A DNA stretch of 64,000 nt from Chloroflexus aggregans DSM 9485. Its GTDB lineage: Bacteria; Chloroflexota; Chloroflexia; Chloroflexales; Chloroflexaceae. The position numbers and the translations under genes are program-made. The notes beneath the pieces are model-generated. The model made no database searches, was not told the DNA's origin, and saw only the letters and a program-made list of their open reading frames with translations. Below, piece after piece: positions 43,633 through 51,695 of this stretch. The stretch is taken from assembly GCF_000021945.1 (NCBI RefSeq), contig NC_011831.1:3175353-3239352 (forward strand). Direction: 5' to 3'. Each line of letters opens with the position of its first letter. Within the stretch, counting starts at the first letter, position 1.

Positions 43633-44807
43633 GCCAAATGCCGCAAATCTTGTACATTGAGGATAACCCCGACAACCAACGTTTGGTGCAGCGGGTGCTA
43701 TCGGCACGCGGTTACCAGGTGGTGATTGCCGAAGATGGGCCGCAAGGGCTTGCACTGGCCCGTACCAGTCATCCGGCGTTAGTGTTGGTCGATCTTGGTA
43801 TCCCCGGTCTCGACGGGTATGAGACAACGACCCGTCTCCGTTCATTACCGCATATGCACGGGGTACCGATCATTGCCCTGACCGCCGATGCTTCACCGGG
43901 TTCGCGTGAACGAGCGCTTGTCGCCGGATGTGATGGTTATCTCAGTAAACCGATTGATGCCCGTGCGTTACCGGCCCAGATCGCCGAGTTTATCGATGGA
44001 CGGCGTGAGCGGTTGCCCGCTACTATGGAGACAGAGCTGCTGCGGTCGTACAATCAGAAGCTGGTTGAACGGCTCGAGGCGCGGGTACGTGAGCTGACCA
44101 TCGCCAACGCCCAGTTGCAAGACCTCGACCGCATGAAGGACCAGTTCCTTGCTACCCTCTCGCACGAGCTGCGTACCCCGCTCACCTCGCTGCTTGGCTA
44201 TCTCGAATTGTTCGACCGTGGGATGCTCGGTCCGCTCAATCCCCAGCAAGAAGAGGCTATTCGGGTGATGCGGCGCAGCGGCGAGATTTTGGCCCGTCAG
44301 TTAAACAATCTGCTCTATTTTCAGGAAGTTCGTAGCCGTTCATTCAGCTTTGTCCAGTTACAGCCACTCGATATTTTGCGTCCGCTGATCGCAGCGGCTC
44401 GTGAACGGGCTGCCCAGGCCCAATTGCAATTTGACGTGGTTCTCTCGGAGATAAAGCCGATTGAAATCGACCGCTCGGCGTTTGAACAGATGGTACGGAA
44501 CTTGCTTGATAATGCGTTCCAGTACACGCCACCGGGTGGGCGGGTACGTTTGATCGTGCGTGATGAACCGACGCGGTTGATTATCCGGGTTGAAGATACC
44601 GGTATCGGGATTGCCCCTGCCGAGCACGAAAAAATCTTTCTCCCTTTCTACCAGGTCGATCATTCGCTCGCCCGTGGTTATGCCGGTAGCGGATTGGGGT
44701 TGGCGATTGTCCGCCATATCGTCGATGCGCACGGAGGGCAAATTGCGTTGCGCAGCGCCCTCGGTGAAGGGAGTGCATTCACCGTGGCGCTGCCCCGCCG
44801 ATTGTGA
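43629..44807 (+). CDS. Response regulator receiver fused to a histidine kinase
   Basis: 392 residues, start overlapping the previous stop (ATGA), so translationally coupled. The receiver domain (1-120) has phospho-acceptor Asp55 in LVLVDLGIPGLDGYE, the acidic pair EDNPDN, and the switch Lys in GYLSKPIDA. A linker coiled coil (LVERLEARVRELTIANAQL) leads to HisKA with His179 (LATLSHELRTPLTSLLGYLE) and a HATPase (DTGIGIAPAEHEKIFLPF, GSGLGLAIVRHIVDAHGG). Phosphate probably flows from the upstream membrane kinase to Asp55 and modulates this second kinase. No DNA-binding output domain follows, so the final target lies elsewhere. Confidence 0.92.
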   Translation: MSQMPQILYIEDNPDNQRLVQRVLSARGYQVVIAEDGPQGLALARTSHPALVLVDLGIPGLDGYETTTRLRSLPHMHGVPIIALTADASPGSRERALVAGCDGYLSKPIDARALPAQIAEFIDGRRERLPATMETELLRSYNQKLVERLEARVRELTIANAQLQDLDRMKDQFLATLSHELRTPLTSLLGYLELFDRGMLGPLNPQQEEAIRVMRRSGEILARQLNNLLYFQEVRSRSFSFVQLQPLDILRPLIAAARERAAQAQLQFDVVLSEIKPIEIDRSAFEQMVRNLLDNAFQYTPPGGRVRLIVRDEPTRLIIRVEDTGIGIAPAEHEKIFLPFYQVDHSLARGYAGSGLGLAIVRHIVDAHGGQIALRSALGEGSAFTVALPRRL

Positions 44808-44817
44808 CGATACGATG

Positions 44818-46596
44818 TTAGACCTCGATAAACTGCAATTGATATAATCGGTAGTAGTAACCACGTCGGGCTAGCAGCTCCTCATGAGTGCCGTCTTCGA
44901 CCACTCGCCCCTTGTGTAACACGATAATCCGATCAACATGCCGTATCGTGCTCAACCGATGGGCAATGATGATGCTGGTACGACCACGCATCAAGCGGGT
45001 GAGTGCCTCTTGGATCAAAGCTTCGGTTTCGGTATCAACGCTACTGGTTGCTTCGTCGAGAATGAGCAATACCTCTGGATTGAAGGCAATAGCGCGTGCA
45101 AACGCAAGCAATTGGCGTTGGCCGATCGAGAGATTGGCGCCACGCTCACGTACCTCGTACTCGTAACCGCCGGGGAGCCGCTCGATGAAACGGTGTGCGC
45201 CGACCAGTTCGGCGGCGGCTCGTACCTGGTCGTCACTAATTTCCGTATTGTGGAGGCGAATATTACCGGCAATCGTGCCGCTAAAGCAGACCGGGTCTTG
45301 GGGGACGGCAGCAATATGGCGGCGTAGTTCGGCTTGCGCCACTTCGCGAATGTCGACACCGTCGAGTGTAATCTGACCAGATTGCACATCGTAAAAGCGG
45401 GCGAGTAATCCGACCAACGAACTCTTGCCGGCGCCGGTTGCCCCGACAATCGCTACCGACTGCCCGGGGGGAATGTGCAGCGTAATGCCGCGTAGGACCG
45501 GTTCTGCCGGATCGTAGCCGAAGACGACATTGTGCAGCGCGATCTCGCCACGTACCGGTTTGGGGAGTGGACGGGGCCGATCCGGATCGCGCACTTCGGC
45601 TTGGGTGTCGAGTACGGTGAAGATGCGCTCGGCAGATGCCATGGCCGATTGCAGAACGGTATAGCGTTCGGCGAGATTGCGGATGGGTTGGAAGGCACGT
45701 TCAAGATATTGGATAAACGCGGCGAGTGTGCCGAGCGAGGCCCAGCCGGCCAGTACGCCATTACCTCCGCCCCAGAGTAACCCGGCGGTGCCAATGGTAG
45801 CGAGGAGGTTGACCGACGGAATGAAAATGGCAAAGATGAGCACCGAACGAATGTTAGCCTGCATATATTCGTCACTGAGACGCTCAAAATGTGCGCGGCT
45901 GCGATGTTCGCCGTTGAACAACTGGGTCACGAGGATACCGCTAATTTGCTCGCTGAGGAAGGCGTTGATCCGGGCCAAGCGCTGCCGCACAAGCCGATAG
46001 GTCGTGCGCATAAACCGCTGGTAAATCGCCACAATCAGGGCCAATACCGGCAATATCGCCACACTAATCAGGGCCAGTCGCCAATTGAGAACGAACAAGA
46101 CAACGATAATCCCGATCAGGGTGAGCAGGTCGGCGATGATCATCACCACGCCCTGCGTCAAAAACTCGTTGAGGGCATCGACATCGTTGGTAATTCGGGT
46201 AATCAAGCGTCCGACCGGATTGCGGTTAAAGAAGGAGAGACTCTGTGACAGAATATGACGAAAGATCGCCACGCGCAGATCTTTCATGACCTGCTGCCCG
46301 ACGCTGTTGATGAAATAGGAGTGACTATAACGAAACGCAAAGTTGGTCAGCAACGCACCGAGAAACGCCACAAAATAAGGCCAGACCCCATCGACAGCGC
46401 CGGCACTGATCGGGCCATCGATAGCTTGTTGGATGAGCAATGGGGGCAGCAGATCGGTCAGAATTGCCCCAAGTAGCAAGCCAATTGCCAAACTCAACCG
46501 ACCCCAATATGGGATGACATAACCGGCCAAGCGGCGCACCAGCCGGCCATCGTAGGCTTTTCCCAGAATAGTATCGTCATCAAACCCGTGTGACAT
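44818..46596 (-). CDS. ABC exporter half-transporter (MsbA/multidrug type), subunit 2
   Basis: 592 residues. A six-helix type IV ABC transmembrane domain (residues about 25-320; FRYSHSYFINSVGQQVMKDL, LSFFNRNPVGRLITRITND) joins a nucleotide-binding domain. Walker A is AIVGATGAGKSSLVGLLARF, the Q loop is AVPQDPVCFSG, the signature is GANLSIGQRQLLAFARAI, and Walker B is EVLLILDEATSSVDTETE with a normal Glu. Signature LSIGQ replaces LSGGQ. GGGAGC precedes the ATG. It lies 48 bases downstream of another half-transporter and probably pairs with it as a heterodimeric lipid or drug exporter. Confidence 0.93.
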   Translation of the reverse strand: MSHGFDDDTILGKAYDGRLVRRLAGYVIPYWGRLSLAIGLLLGAILTDLLPPLLIQQAIDGPISAGAVDGVWPYFVAFLGALLTNFAFRYSHSYFINSVGQQVMKDLRVAIFRHILSQSLSFFNRNPVGRLITRITNDVDALNEFLTQGVVMIIADLLTLIGIIVVLFVLNWRLALISVAILPVLALIVAIYQRFMRTTYRLVRQRLARINAFLSEQISGILVTQLFNGEHRSRAHFERLSDEYMQANIRSVLIFAIFIPSVNLLATIGTAGLLWGGGNGVLAGWASLGTLAAFIQYLERAFQPIRNLAERYTVLQSAMASAERIFTVLDTQAEVRDPDRPRPLPKPVRGEIALHNVVFGYDPAEPVLRGITLHIPPGQSVAIVGATGAGKSSLVGLLARFYDVQSGQITLDGVDIREVAQAELRRHIAAVPQDPVCFSGTIAGNIRLHNTEISDDQVRAAAELVGAHRFIERLPGGYEYEVRERGANLSIGQRQLLAFARAIAFNPEVLLILDEATSSVDTETEALIQEALTRLMRGRTSIIIAHRLSTIRHVDRIIVLHKGRVVEDGTHEELLARRGYYYRLYQLQFIEV

Positions 46597-46644
46597 TCAT
46601 CGCTCCCTGCTGTCAGATTAACGCACACACGCTATGTGATTGGC

Positions 46645-48396
46645 TTAAGTGTTCTCTTCTTGGTCTAGTTCGGCAGCGAGTAACTCCCGACGATACATCG
46701 CGGCGTAGCGACCGTTGCGGGCAAGTAACGTCTGATGTGACCCCTGCTCAACGATCTGACCATCTTCAAGTACGATTATTTGATCGGCATCGCGTACTGT
46801 TGCGATGCGTTGCGCGATAATGATCGTTGTTCGTCCACGCATCTCAACCCGCAACCCGGCCAGGATCTGGGCTGCAGTGTGGGTATCGACGCTACTCAAC
46901 GCATCATCGAGAATCAGAATACGTGGGTCGCGCATCAGCGCACGGGCGATTGCCACACGCTGCTTCTGTCCGCCCGATAGCGTAACCCCGCGTTCACCGA
47001 CCATTGTCTCGAGGCCGCCGGGAAACCGGTCGAGATCGTTTACCAACCGCGACACCTCGATGACTCGCTTCAGGCGTAGTGGGTCAATGTCGGAAACACC
47101 AAACCCGATATTTTCTTGCAGCGGTAGACTGAACAGAAAACTCTCTTGTGGCACATACCCGATCATCTGGCGGAGGGCAGCCAAATCGAGGTCTCGCACA
47201 TCAACTCCATCGATAAGCACCTGTCCTTCATCGGGGTCACACACCCGCCCGATCAAGTTAACCAGCGTCGTTTTGCCGGCGCCGGTCGCACCGACAATTG
47301 CCAGAGAGCTGCCGGCGGGAACGGTAAACGACAGATTGCGCAGCAACCAGCGGTCATTACTATCGGCGCGTAGGCCAACACCGCGAAATTCGATAGTTCC
47401 ATGACCGGTCGGTCGCCGTGGGGTTGGCGGTGAAGTAATGGTGGGTTGGCAGCGCAGGATCCCGTTCAACCGTTCGAGTGACGCAGTAGCTTGTTGATAT
47501 AAATTGACCATCCATCCTAAAATAATCATGGGGAACGCCAGCAAAGCCAAATAGGCGTTAAACTGAACCAACTCACCGATGGTCAACGTACCGGCAGCAA
47601 CCATTTGCCCGCCGATGAGCAAGATCAATGCCGAGATCAGACCAAGGCAGAGGGTCATCGCCGGCCAGAGCGCACCTGACAACAACACATAGCGCAGATT
47701 AAGGTCGCGGTAGCGTTCGTTATCGTTCGTAAAGACGGCAATCTCAGCTTCTTCCTGGGCAAATGCCTTAATCGTGCGAATACCGGCAAAACTCTCTTGG
47801 GCACGGGTCGACAAGACACCGAACTGATCCTGGACGCGGTGAAAAATCTGGCGCATCCGGCTGCCGATCACGACAAAGACGATGGTTGCCATCGGCAACA
47901 AAAGCACGACCAGCAGCGCCAGTAACGGCTGGGTCACGAACATCAGCACGGCGGCTGCCAAGAAGGTGAGCAAAGCAGTCGCTGCACCGTTGAGACCGGG
48001 ACCGAGGAACTGGCGCACGGCGCTCAGGTCATTGGTCAGACGGGCCATCAGATCGCCGGTATAGTGGCGCTGGTAAAAAGCCTGATCGAGGCTGAGCAAA
48101 CGGTTAAACAGATCGGTGCGTATATCTTTCTCGATTCGGTAGGAAGTGACGGCAATCAGCATTCGTTGCGTAAACTTGAGTGCGCCATCGAGGAGGGTCA
48201 ACCCGATCAACACACCACCAAAGATCAGTAATTGGCGAGGGTCGATCACACCACCGGCCAGACTATCAACGGCGAAGCGCAACACCAGTGGGCCGAGTGA
48301 GCTAACAATGGCGCCGAGCGCGGCGGCCAAGCAGCCGAGGAGCAGACGATGTTGGTAACGGCGTAGGTACGGAAACAGGATACGCAGGTGATGCAT
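46645..48396 (-). CDS. ABC exporter half-transporter, subunit 1
   Basis: 583 residues from the ATG at 48396, which has AGGAG upstream; the frame continues upstream without support. Transmembrane domain: LFPYLRRYQHRLLLGCLAAA, DQAFYQRHYTGDLMARLTND, TQPLLALLVVLLLPMATIVF. Nucleotide-binding domain: Walker A AIVGATGAGKTTLVNLIGRV, Q loop GYVPQESFLFSLPL, signature GVTLSGGQKQRVAIARALMR, Walker B RILILDDALSSVDTHTA. The Walker B ends in Asp-Asp rather than Asp-Glu, so this is the degenerate-site half of a heterodimer such as TM287/288. Divergent from the puf operon. Confidence 0.93.
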   Translation of the reverse strand: MHHLRILFPYLRRYQHRLLLGCLAAALGAIVSSLGPLVLRFAVDSLAGGVIDPRQLLIFGGVLIGLTLLDGALKFTQRMLIAVTSYRIEKDIRTDLFNRLLSLDQAFYQRHYTGDLMARLTNDLSAVRQFLGPGLNGAATALLTFLAAAVLMFVTQPLLALLVVLLLPMATIVFVVIGSRMRQIFHRVQDQFGVLSTRAQESFAGIRTIKAFAQEEAEIAVFTNDNERYRDLNLRYVLLSGALWPAMTLCLGLISALILLIGGQMVAAGTLTIGELVQFNAYLALLAFPMIILGWMVNLYQQATASLERLNGILRCQPTITSPPTPRRPTGHGTIEFRGVGLRADSNDRWLLRNLSFTVPAGSSLAIVGATGAGKTTLVNLIGRVCDPDEGQVLIDGVDVRDLDLAALRQMIGYVPQESFLFSLPLQENIGFGVSDIDPLRLKRVIEVSRLVNDLDRFPGGLETMVGERGVTLSGGQKQRVAIARALMRDPRILILDDALSSVDTHTAAQILAGLRVEMRGRTTIIIAQRIATVRDADQIIVLEDGQIVEQGSHQTLLARNGRYAAMYRRELLAAELDQEENT

Positions 48397-48699
48397 AGCA
48401 ACTCCTGACAAATCAAATATCGTCAGAGTAGTATACTTGATTTGCGATAGCACAACGTCGGTCGTAAGGTGGAAGTGATGTGAGGCATGCGGAGAGAATC
48501 GCAATCTACAATTGTCTTTTTTTCTTAAAAGCAACGGATTGACATTTTTCATTGACTTCTATATAATTTAAGCAACACACCAACACTGTCCAGTTTTCGT
48601 AGCAGACCGCTGAAGGGCACATGAAGAGCGGCGTTGTGTACGAAAGGCTGGCTAGGTGTCGCAGGAAGGTTCAAGCGATAGCAGAGTGGAGGTTCGCCC
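48397..48699. promoter_or_regulatory. Divergent control region between the ABC exporter and puf genes
   Basis: About 300 bases, AT-rich in the middle. On the minus strand a TATACT at 48430-48435 may be the ABC -10 box; no good -35 pairs with it. On the plus strand the strong puf promoter lies at 48539-48567, followed by a leader of about 126 bases. The leader contains AGAGCGGCGTTGTGTACG and no recognisable riboswitch. Confidence 0.6.
48539..48567 (+). promoter_or_regulatory. Consensus sigma-70 promoter of pufBA
   Basis: TTGACA (48539-48544), 17-base spacer, TATAAT (48562-48567): a perfect match to the consensus in both boxes and spacing. It lies 132 bases before the pufB ATG. A second TTGACT at 48552-48557 overlaps the spacer. 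It fits the very high antenna expression needed. Confidence 0.85.
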
Positions 48700-48861
48700 A
48701 TGCGCGACGATGACGATCTGGTACCACCGAAATGGCGCCCGTTGTTTAACAACCAGGACTGGCTGCTCCACGACATCGTCGTGAAGTCATTCTATGGCTT
48801 CGGTGTCATTGCAGCGATTGCGCACCTGCTGGTTTATCTGTGGAAACCGTGGCTTCCCTAA
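48700..48861 (+). CDS. pufB: B808-866 light-harvesting complex beta polypeptide
   Basis: 53 residues. An integral antenna polypeptide that binds bacteriochlorophyll a in the B808-866 ring around the reaction centre in the cytoplasmic membrane. The N-terminus is acidic ([12 protein letters not shown]), followed by [16 protein letters not shown] with one conserved His. A single membrane helix ([17 protein letters not shown]) contains the second, axial-ligand His, and the aromatic WKPWLP ends the protein. The sequence matches my recollection of the C. aurantiacus beta chain. GGAGG at 48688-48692 is 7 bases before the ATG. pufA follows after 27 bases. Confidence 0.96.
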   Translation: MRDDDDLVPPKWRPLFNNQDWLLHDIVVKSFYGFGVIAAIAHLLVYLWKPWLP

Positions 48862-48888
48862 GCAGTTGAGCGTGAGGAGGAAAAATTC

Positions 48889-49059
48889 ATGCAGCCTCGC
48901 AGCCCGGTACGAACGAACATCGTCATTTTTACCATTCTTGGTTTTGTTGTGGCGTTGCTCATTCACTTCATCGTACTAAGCAGCCCAGAGTACAACTGGC
49001 TATCGGATTCTGGTGGCGCGCTGTTGCTCAGCACAGCACGTGCATTGTTTGGAATCTGA
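48889..49059 (+). CDS. pufA: B808-866 light-harvesting complex alpha polypeptide
   Basis: 56 residues, with GAGGAGG (48874-48880) before the ATG. One transmembrane helix ([20 protein letters not shown]) holds the axial His ligand for bacteriochlorophyll; the periplasmic part contains the SPEYNW segment that shapes the 866-nm pigment site. After NWLSD the chain continues [16 protein letters not shown]. In C. aurantiacus the mature alpha chain is about 44 residues, so this tail is probably removed by processing; that is knowledge of the homologue, not visible here. Works with the beta chain in 1:1 pairs. Confidence 0.95.
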   Translation: MQPRSPVRTNIVIFTILGFVVALLIHFIVLSSPEYNWLSDSGGALLLSTARALFGI

Positions 49060-49096
49060 TCAATGGCGGGCCGGCCACGGCTCGCGTGAGACGGCG

Positions 49097-49123
49097 ACCG
49101 CCAGCAGCGCTTCTGCTGGCGGT
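49097..49123 (+). terminator. Intercistronic hairpin after pufA
   Basis: ACCGCCAGCAG (49097-49107), loop CGCTT, CTGCTGGCGGT (49113-49123): a perfect 11-bp stem followed by TATTGTT. It probably terminates most pufBA transcripts or protects their 3' ends. This would give excess antenna over cytochrome mRNA, as hairpins do in purple-bacterial puf operons. Confidence 0.8.
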
Positions 49124-49176
49124 TATTGTTCGCAAGGACGATGGTTGCGCTGCTCTTTTTGCACATAGATAAAAAA

Positions 49177-49205
49177 TTGACCTCTCAAAACAATTCGTGT
49201 ATACT
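49177..49205 (+). promoter_or_regulatory. Internal promoter for pufC
   Basis: TTGACC (49177-49182), 17-base spacer, TATACT (49200-49205), just after the pufA hairpin and 100 bases before the pufC start. It allows pufC and possibly bchGP to be expressed separately from the antenna genes. Confidence 0.75.
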
Positions 49206-49308
49206 AGAGCGAGAGAGTTGTTAGGGGCGGCGTAGCCCTTCCGCCGCGCTCACATGGTTACATCGGCGCCGGTATCGTCGGGCAGCCGATCTGGAGCAGG
49301 AGAGACCC

Positions 49309-50553
49309 ATGCAATCGTCACGACCAAGTGATCGACAATTGGCGATCGTTGTTTCGGTGGCGGTGGGAATTATCGTCGCGGTCATAACCACTGCAACCTT
49401 CTGGTGGGTCTACGATCTGACGTTGGGCCGTGCGCAACGGGCGGCGGCACAGACGGCCGGCGCGCGTTGGAGCCCAAGTGATGGTATCAAGCGCATCACC
49501 GAGTCGCAACCGATCACGCCCACCGATGGCCGGCAGAATTGGTTGGGCCAGCAAGCTTGGAATGAAGGTGTACAAGCCGGACAAGCTTGGGTCCAACAGT
49601 TTCCCAACACGGTGAATGTGCAGGTGCTCGTTGGGATGAGTTCAGCCCAAATTTGGACGTACATGCAGCAGTATGTCTCCGGTGGGTTGGGAGTTGGCTG
49701 TCAGTATTGCCATAATATCAACAATTTCGCCAGCGATGAGTATCCCCAGAAGATCGCAGCGCGGAATATGCTGCGCCTGGTGCGTGATATTAATGCGCAA
49801 TTTATCGTGAACCTGCCGGCGTGGAAGGGGAATTACGTTCAGTGTGCAACCTGTCACAATAATGCACCGGTGAATATGGAGGCGGTTGGGGCGCAGTTTA
49901 TCAATTCGGTGCCGCCGATTAAGGTAACCGTCGATCCGCTCGATGCCAACGGTCAGCCAATCCTCGATCCGGCTCAGAAGCCGGAAGAGATCCGTGGGCA
50001 GGTACTGCTCAAAGATGCTATCTTGTACTACATCTATAACTATCAGGTCTGGAAGCCGTTCGATCCGGCTGATCCGGAAAGCGGGCGTGGTTCACTGGCG
50101 CTGACCTACGAGGGCGGACGCACGCAAGACCAGGTGACGATCAATCAGAATGTGATGAATTATCAGTCATGGTCGCTTGGGGTCGGTTGTACCTTCTGCC
50201 ACAACTCGCGTAACTTTGTTGCCTATGAGCTGAACCCTGCTGGCGACAATGTGCTCAATCCGGCGTATGCCTACAATAAGTTGAAGACACAGCGGATGTT
50301 GTTACTGACAACGTGGCTGGCCGAGAATTGGACGAAGTATGGCGCGATTGGTAAGGCAGACGTGCCGACCGGTAAGGATGCGGCAAGCCCTTACTCGTAT
50401 CGCCGCCTCGGTGATGGGCAAGTTTACAACATCCCTGGTTGCTATACGTGTCACCGTGGTAATAATATCCCGCTCACCTCGATTAATCAGGCCAATATCC
50501 CGGCCGGTGATGCTGGTGTTGTCGTGTTGCCGCCGCAGATTCGTGGGAATTAA
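49309..50553 (+). CDS. pufC: Tetraheme cytochrome c-554, reaction-centre electron donor
   Basis: 414 residues, ATG with AGGAGAG (49298-49304). Donates electrons to the photo-oxidised special pair of the type II reaction centre. An N-terminal uncleaved or lipid-type anchor helix (IVVSVAVGIIVAVITTATFW, residues about 11-30) places the rest in the periplasm. Four c-type haem sites are present: CQYCHN, CATCHN, CTFCHN and CYTCHR, with axial Met/His candidates such as GMSSAQIWTYMQQY, RNMLRLVRD and RMLLLTTWL. The duplicated layout (two haems per half) is typical of PufC. The reaction-centre genes pufLM are not in this window. Confidence 0.95.
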   Translation: MQSSRPSDRQLAIVVSVAVGIIVAVITTATFWWVYDLTLGRAQRAAAQTAGARWSPSDGIKRITESQPITPTDGRQNWLGQQAWNEGVQAGQAWVQQFPNTVNVQVLVGMSSAQIWTYMQQYVSGGLGVGCQYCHNINNFASDEYPQKIAARNMLRLVRDINAQFIVNLPAWKGNYVQCATCHNNAPVNMEAVGAQFINSVPPIKVTVDPLDANGQPILDPAQKPEEIRGQVLLKDAILYYIYNYQVWKPFDPADPESGRGSLALTYEGGRTQDQVTINQNVMNYQSWSLGVGCTFCHNSRNFVAYELNPAGDNVLNPAYAYNKLKTQRMLLLTTWLAENWTKYGAIGKADVPTGKDAASPYSYRRLGDGQVYNIPGCYTCHRGNNIPLTSINQANIPAGDAGVVVLPPQIRGN

Positions 50554-50576
50554 CAATACGCCTGTCGGTTCACAGA

Positions 50577-50599
50577 GGGGGCTAGCAGGACTAGCCCCC
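50577..50599 (+). terminator. Hairpin after pufC
   Basis: GGGGGCTAG (50577-50585), loop CAGGA, CTAGCCCCC (50591-50599): a perfect 9-bp GC-rich stem 24 bases after the pufC stop, with no T-run. It may be an attenuator or mRNA-processing structure between pufC and bchG. Confidence 0.7.
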
Positions 50600-50732
50600 A
50601 CCGTCTCTACCGCCTGATCGCATTGGTTTGGGAATGGATTGGTCACCCGCTTGGGTGGTAGCCAATCTGGATGCTTGCCCGTTTGTCGTGGAGCGTTAGG
50701 TAACGATCTTGCTAAGCCAGAGAGTACGCACT

Positions 50733-51665
50733 ATGAGCGATACGAGCGACCGCACCAGCTTAACTGCACCTTCGCCACTGCCGGTAACCGATCGGCCCCA
50801 ATCACGCTGGTCGTGGCTCCATAACTCGATCCAATTGATGAAGCCGGTGACGTGGTTCGCCCCGACATGGGCGTTTATGTGTGGCGCCATCGCCAGCGGT
50901 GCTGTCGGCTGGAACGAGTCGATCGGTCGCTTGTTGCTCGGTATGTTTATGGCCGGGCCGATCTTGTGTGGGTTGTCGCAGGTGGTGAATGATTACGCCG
51001 ACCGTGAGGTTGATGCGATTAATGAACCACACCGCTTAATTCCATCCGGTCAGGTCTCGCTACGCCATGTCTATATTCTGACCGCAGTGCTGACGTGGAT
51101 CGGTACGAGTATTGCGCTGTTCCTGGGGCGTGAAGTGGCGTTTTTCGTCGCTTTGGGGTTGTTGTTTGCGTTGGCGTATAGCTTGCGTCCGATCCGTGGT
51201 AAGCGCAACGGGTGGATTGGGAATGCATTGGTAGCGATCTCTTACGAGGGATTGGCGTGGATGGCCGGGCACGCCGCGTTTGCGCCGCTGACCGGTGAGA
51301 GTGTGACGATTGCCCTGCTCTATTCGCTCGGTGCACACGGTATTATGACCGTCAATGATTTCAAGAGCATGAAGGGCGATACGCTCATGGGGATTCGTTC
51401 GATCCCGGTGCAGTACGGTAAGGTTATGGCCGCACGGATGGTCGTCATTACCATGGGCGTAGCTCAGATCGCCGTGATCGGTTTACTTTACCACTGGGGA
51501 CACCCCGTAGCGGCAACGGTGGTCTTTCTGTTGCTTGCGGCACAGAGCATTCCGAATGCTCGCTTCATCCGTGACCCCGAACACAATGAAGTCTTCTTTA
51601 ATGCTACGGCAATTATGCTCTACGTTTGGGGGATGTTAGCAGCAGCAATTGGTTTGGCAGCATGA
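50733..51665 (+). CDS. bchG: Bacteriochlorophyll a synthase (bacteriochlorophyllide phytyl/geranylgeranyltransferase)
   Basis: 310 residues from the ATG at 50733; an in-frame TTG at 50709 adds eight residues without support. Esterifies bacteriochlorophyllide a with geranylgeranyl or phytyl diphosphate, the penultimate step of pigment synthesis. UbiA-family membrane prenyltransferase with about eight helices. The first aspartate motif is QVVNDYADREVDAINEPHR and the second is MTVNDFKSMKGDTLMGIRSI; IMTVNDFKSMKGD is a chlorophyll-synthase hallmark. Position after puf and directly before bchP supports Bchl a rather than Bchl c (BchK). Confidence 0.94.
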   Translation: MSDTSDRTSLTAPSPLPVTDRPQSRWSWLHNSIQLMKPVTWFAPTWAFMCGAIASGAVGWNESIGRLLLGMFMAGPILCGLSQVVNDYADREVDAINEPHRLIPSGQVSLRHVYILTAVLTWIGTSIALFLGREVAFFVALGLLFALAYSLRPIRGKRNGWIGNALVAISYEGLAWMAGHAAFAPLTGESVTIALLYSLGAHGIMTVNDFKSMKGDTLMGIRSIPVQYGKVMAARMVVITMGVAQIAVIGLLYHWGHPVAATVVFLLLAAQSIPNARFIRDPEHNEVFFNATAIMLYVWGMLAAAIGLAA

Positions 51666-51695
51666 TGGGCAGTTGCCCCTAGAAGTGTGATTGGA

